Assembly: GCA_039028695.1 (NCBI GenBank)
Contig: JBCCHN010000011.1
Coordinates: forward strand, 1-64,000
Reading direction: 5' to 3'
Origin: JANQKX01 sp039028695
Lineage (GTDB): Bacteria > Pseudomonadota > Alphaproteobacteria > Kiloniellales > Kiloniellaceae
Length of the DNA stretch: 64,000 bases
The notes under the pieces are model-generated. The model was not told the origin of the DNA. It ran no database searches and was given only the letters and a program-made list of their open reading frames with translations. Below are positions 63,109-64,000 of the stretch, one piece after another (position 1 is the first letter of the stretch; each line of letters opens with the position of its first letter). A program made the position numbers and the translations under genes.

Positions 63109-64000
63109 ATGGTCCAATCAGCAGATATCCGGCGCTTTTTTCCGAAGAAGCGCGCGCTGCAGCAGCGTTTACTACGGGTCCGATGAATGATCGAGTACTC
63201 GACGCATTCGCGTTGGTCGCGCGTTAAGATCATGCCGGTCCTTGGCTCTTGCGCTCTCCTCTATTGAGCTTGCCTCACGACGGACGTCAGATGCAGATCC
63301 CGAGCATATTTATCACAATGTCTTGGTTGCGCTTGATGAGGAGCAAGGAATAAACATTGGCGAACCATCTTTGTGGGCACGGTTTTTGTACGGGTCCACA
63401 ATTCGAAGGATTCATCTATCATTCAGGTAGGGGCAGGCAGTGGCTGATATAGTGCAATTCTGGTGGAGCTTGTGGGGGAGAATGTTCGAGTGCTCGCGAC
63501 CGCTATCGATGATGCGCTTGCCCACATAGCAATAAAAGCACTGGGTGACCGTCGGAACCTATCGATCCGCAGAGGAAACGGCACGACGGTGATTGAAGCT
63601 AACGACGGTCAGTTCGACTTTGTCGTTGTTTTGCGGGTGTCACGCACCCAACACCTTGTTGGATCAATTTTCTCAAGCCGCAAGGTACGATGCTGCTTCC
63701 CATCACGGGTGAAATCTGGCGGGGAGCAATGGTTCTGCTGGAGCGCGATGGGGATGAGTTCAATGCAACAACGCTCGGTCGATCTGGTTTCTATCTATGC
63801 GTGGGTGCACGCCATGCTGAAACAGCCAAACGAGTCGACAGGCTTTGGTCCGATCTATTGCGCCTTATCAATACGAAGATACGCGTCCGATTTGAAGACC
63901 AAACCGTGCCTTTTGACCTTGATTGTCACGAACTTAAACACTTTATGGGTACACAAGCTCTCACGAAGGGTTGGATGGCCCGCAAACGGAAAGTCCGACC
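63109..64000 (+). pseudogene. Protein-L-isoaspartate methyltransferase-like protein, frameshifted, cut by window edge
   Basis: Pieces of a PCMT-like SAM-dependent methyltransferase can be followed through several frames in the right order: ADIRRFF, then SEEARAAAAFTTGPMNDRVL, a TAA, DHAGPWLLRSPL, a shift to DPEHIYHNVLVALDEEQGIN and GEPSLWARFL, a shift to IQVGAGSG (the SAM loop), an in-frame TGA, YSAILVELVGENVRVLA, NGTTVIEANDGQFDFVVV, and then LPITGEIWRGAMVLLERDGD and GRSGFYLCVGARH, still open at the window end. At least two stops and three shifts make it non-functional unless the sequence is faulty. It starts 185 bases after the amidases. Confidence 0.65.

Noticed and set aside
1..64000. CRISPR arrays, tRNA or rRNA genes, prophage, defence islands
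   Set aside because: I looked for regular short repeats, cloverleaf-like segments, phage structural genes and restriction or toxin genes and found none I could support.

Overview
The window looks like the chromosome of a free-living or host-associated aerobic alphaproteobacterium; I would guess a Rhodospirillales-type marine or symbiotic lineage, with moderate confidence and from gene content only. The evidence is a cyo-type quinol oxidase operon with SURF1, divergent katG/oxyR, a PseFDH-type formate dehydrogenase, and many amino-acid, polyamine and amide catabolic genes and transporters. I see no rRNA, tRNA, CRISPR array, replication origin or phage. The sequence carries many decayed genes and five remnants of one IS6-family element, so this region has been under active erosion.

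Layout. 0-7 kb: a Tat-exported aldo/keto reductase, a sarcosine/dimethylglycine dehydrogenase-like flavoprotein, a broken dienelactone hydrolase, and a translationally coupled cytochrome b561/glycosyltransferase pair. 7.4-13.6 kb: a GlxA-type regulator, an EamA exporter, two rhodaneses, then a decayed polyamine locus (PotC-type permease relic, PuuB-like oxidase, truncated agmatinase cut by an IS6 remnant). 13.6-22 kb: an MHS-type transporter, cyoABCD plus SURF1, an EamA exporter, a GNAT acetyltransferase. 22.7-25.5 kb: a large AcnB aconitase that resembles the Bacteroidetes subtype. 26-29.9 kb: an unrecognised small gene, a perfect Fur-box-like palindrome, an MmgE/PrpD protein and a divergent phosphosulfolactate-synthase-like protein in tandem, then a cupin. 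30.2-32.5 kb: LysR regulator and NAD-dependent formate dehydrogenase.

33-45.8 kb is a catabolic island. Two class III aminotransferases and an M20-type amidohydrolase lie on the minus strand; an SDR, an agmatinase-family ureohydrolase and an AruI-like 2-ketoarginine decarboxylase lie on the plus strand; an orphan basic-amino-acid binding protein, an AruH-like aminotransferase, a GlcD-like flavoprotein and an IclR regulator follow. Together these could take arginine through 2-ketoarginine and 4-guanidinobutyrate to 4-aminobutyrate and urea (arginine transaminase pathway).

46-54.6 kb: IS3 and HlyD relics, an acyl-CoA ligase, katG with a clear terminator, a perfect palindrome between katG and oxyR, an IS6-family element whose transposase carries two nonsense codons, and an XRE regulator. 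54.8-63 kb: a Dpp-type ABC importer (binding protein, two permeases, fused double ATPase) followed by two tandem paralogous amidases, probably one operon. The right edge holds a heavily frameshifted protein-isoaspartate-methyltransferase-like pseudogene.

The most interesting candidate for an undescribed system is the MmgE/PrpD plus ComA-like pair behind the Fur-box-like palindrome at 26.7 kb.
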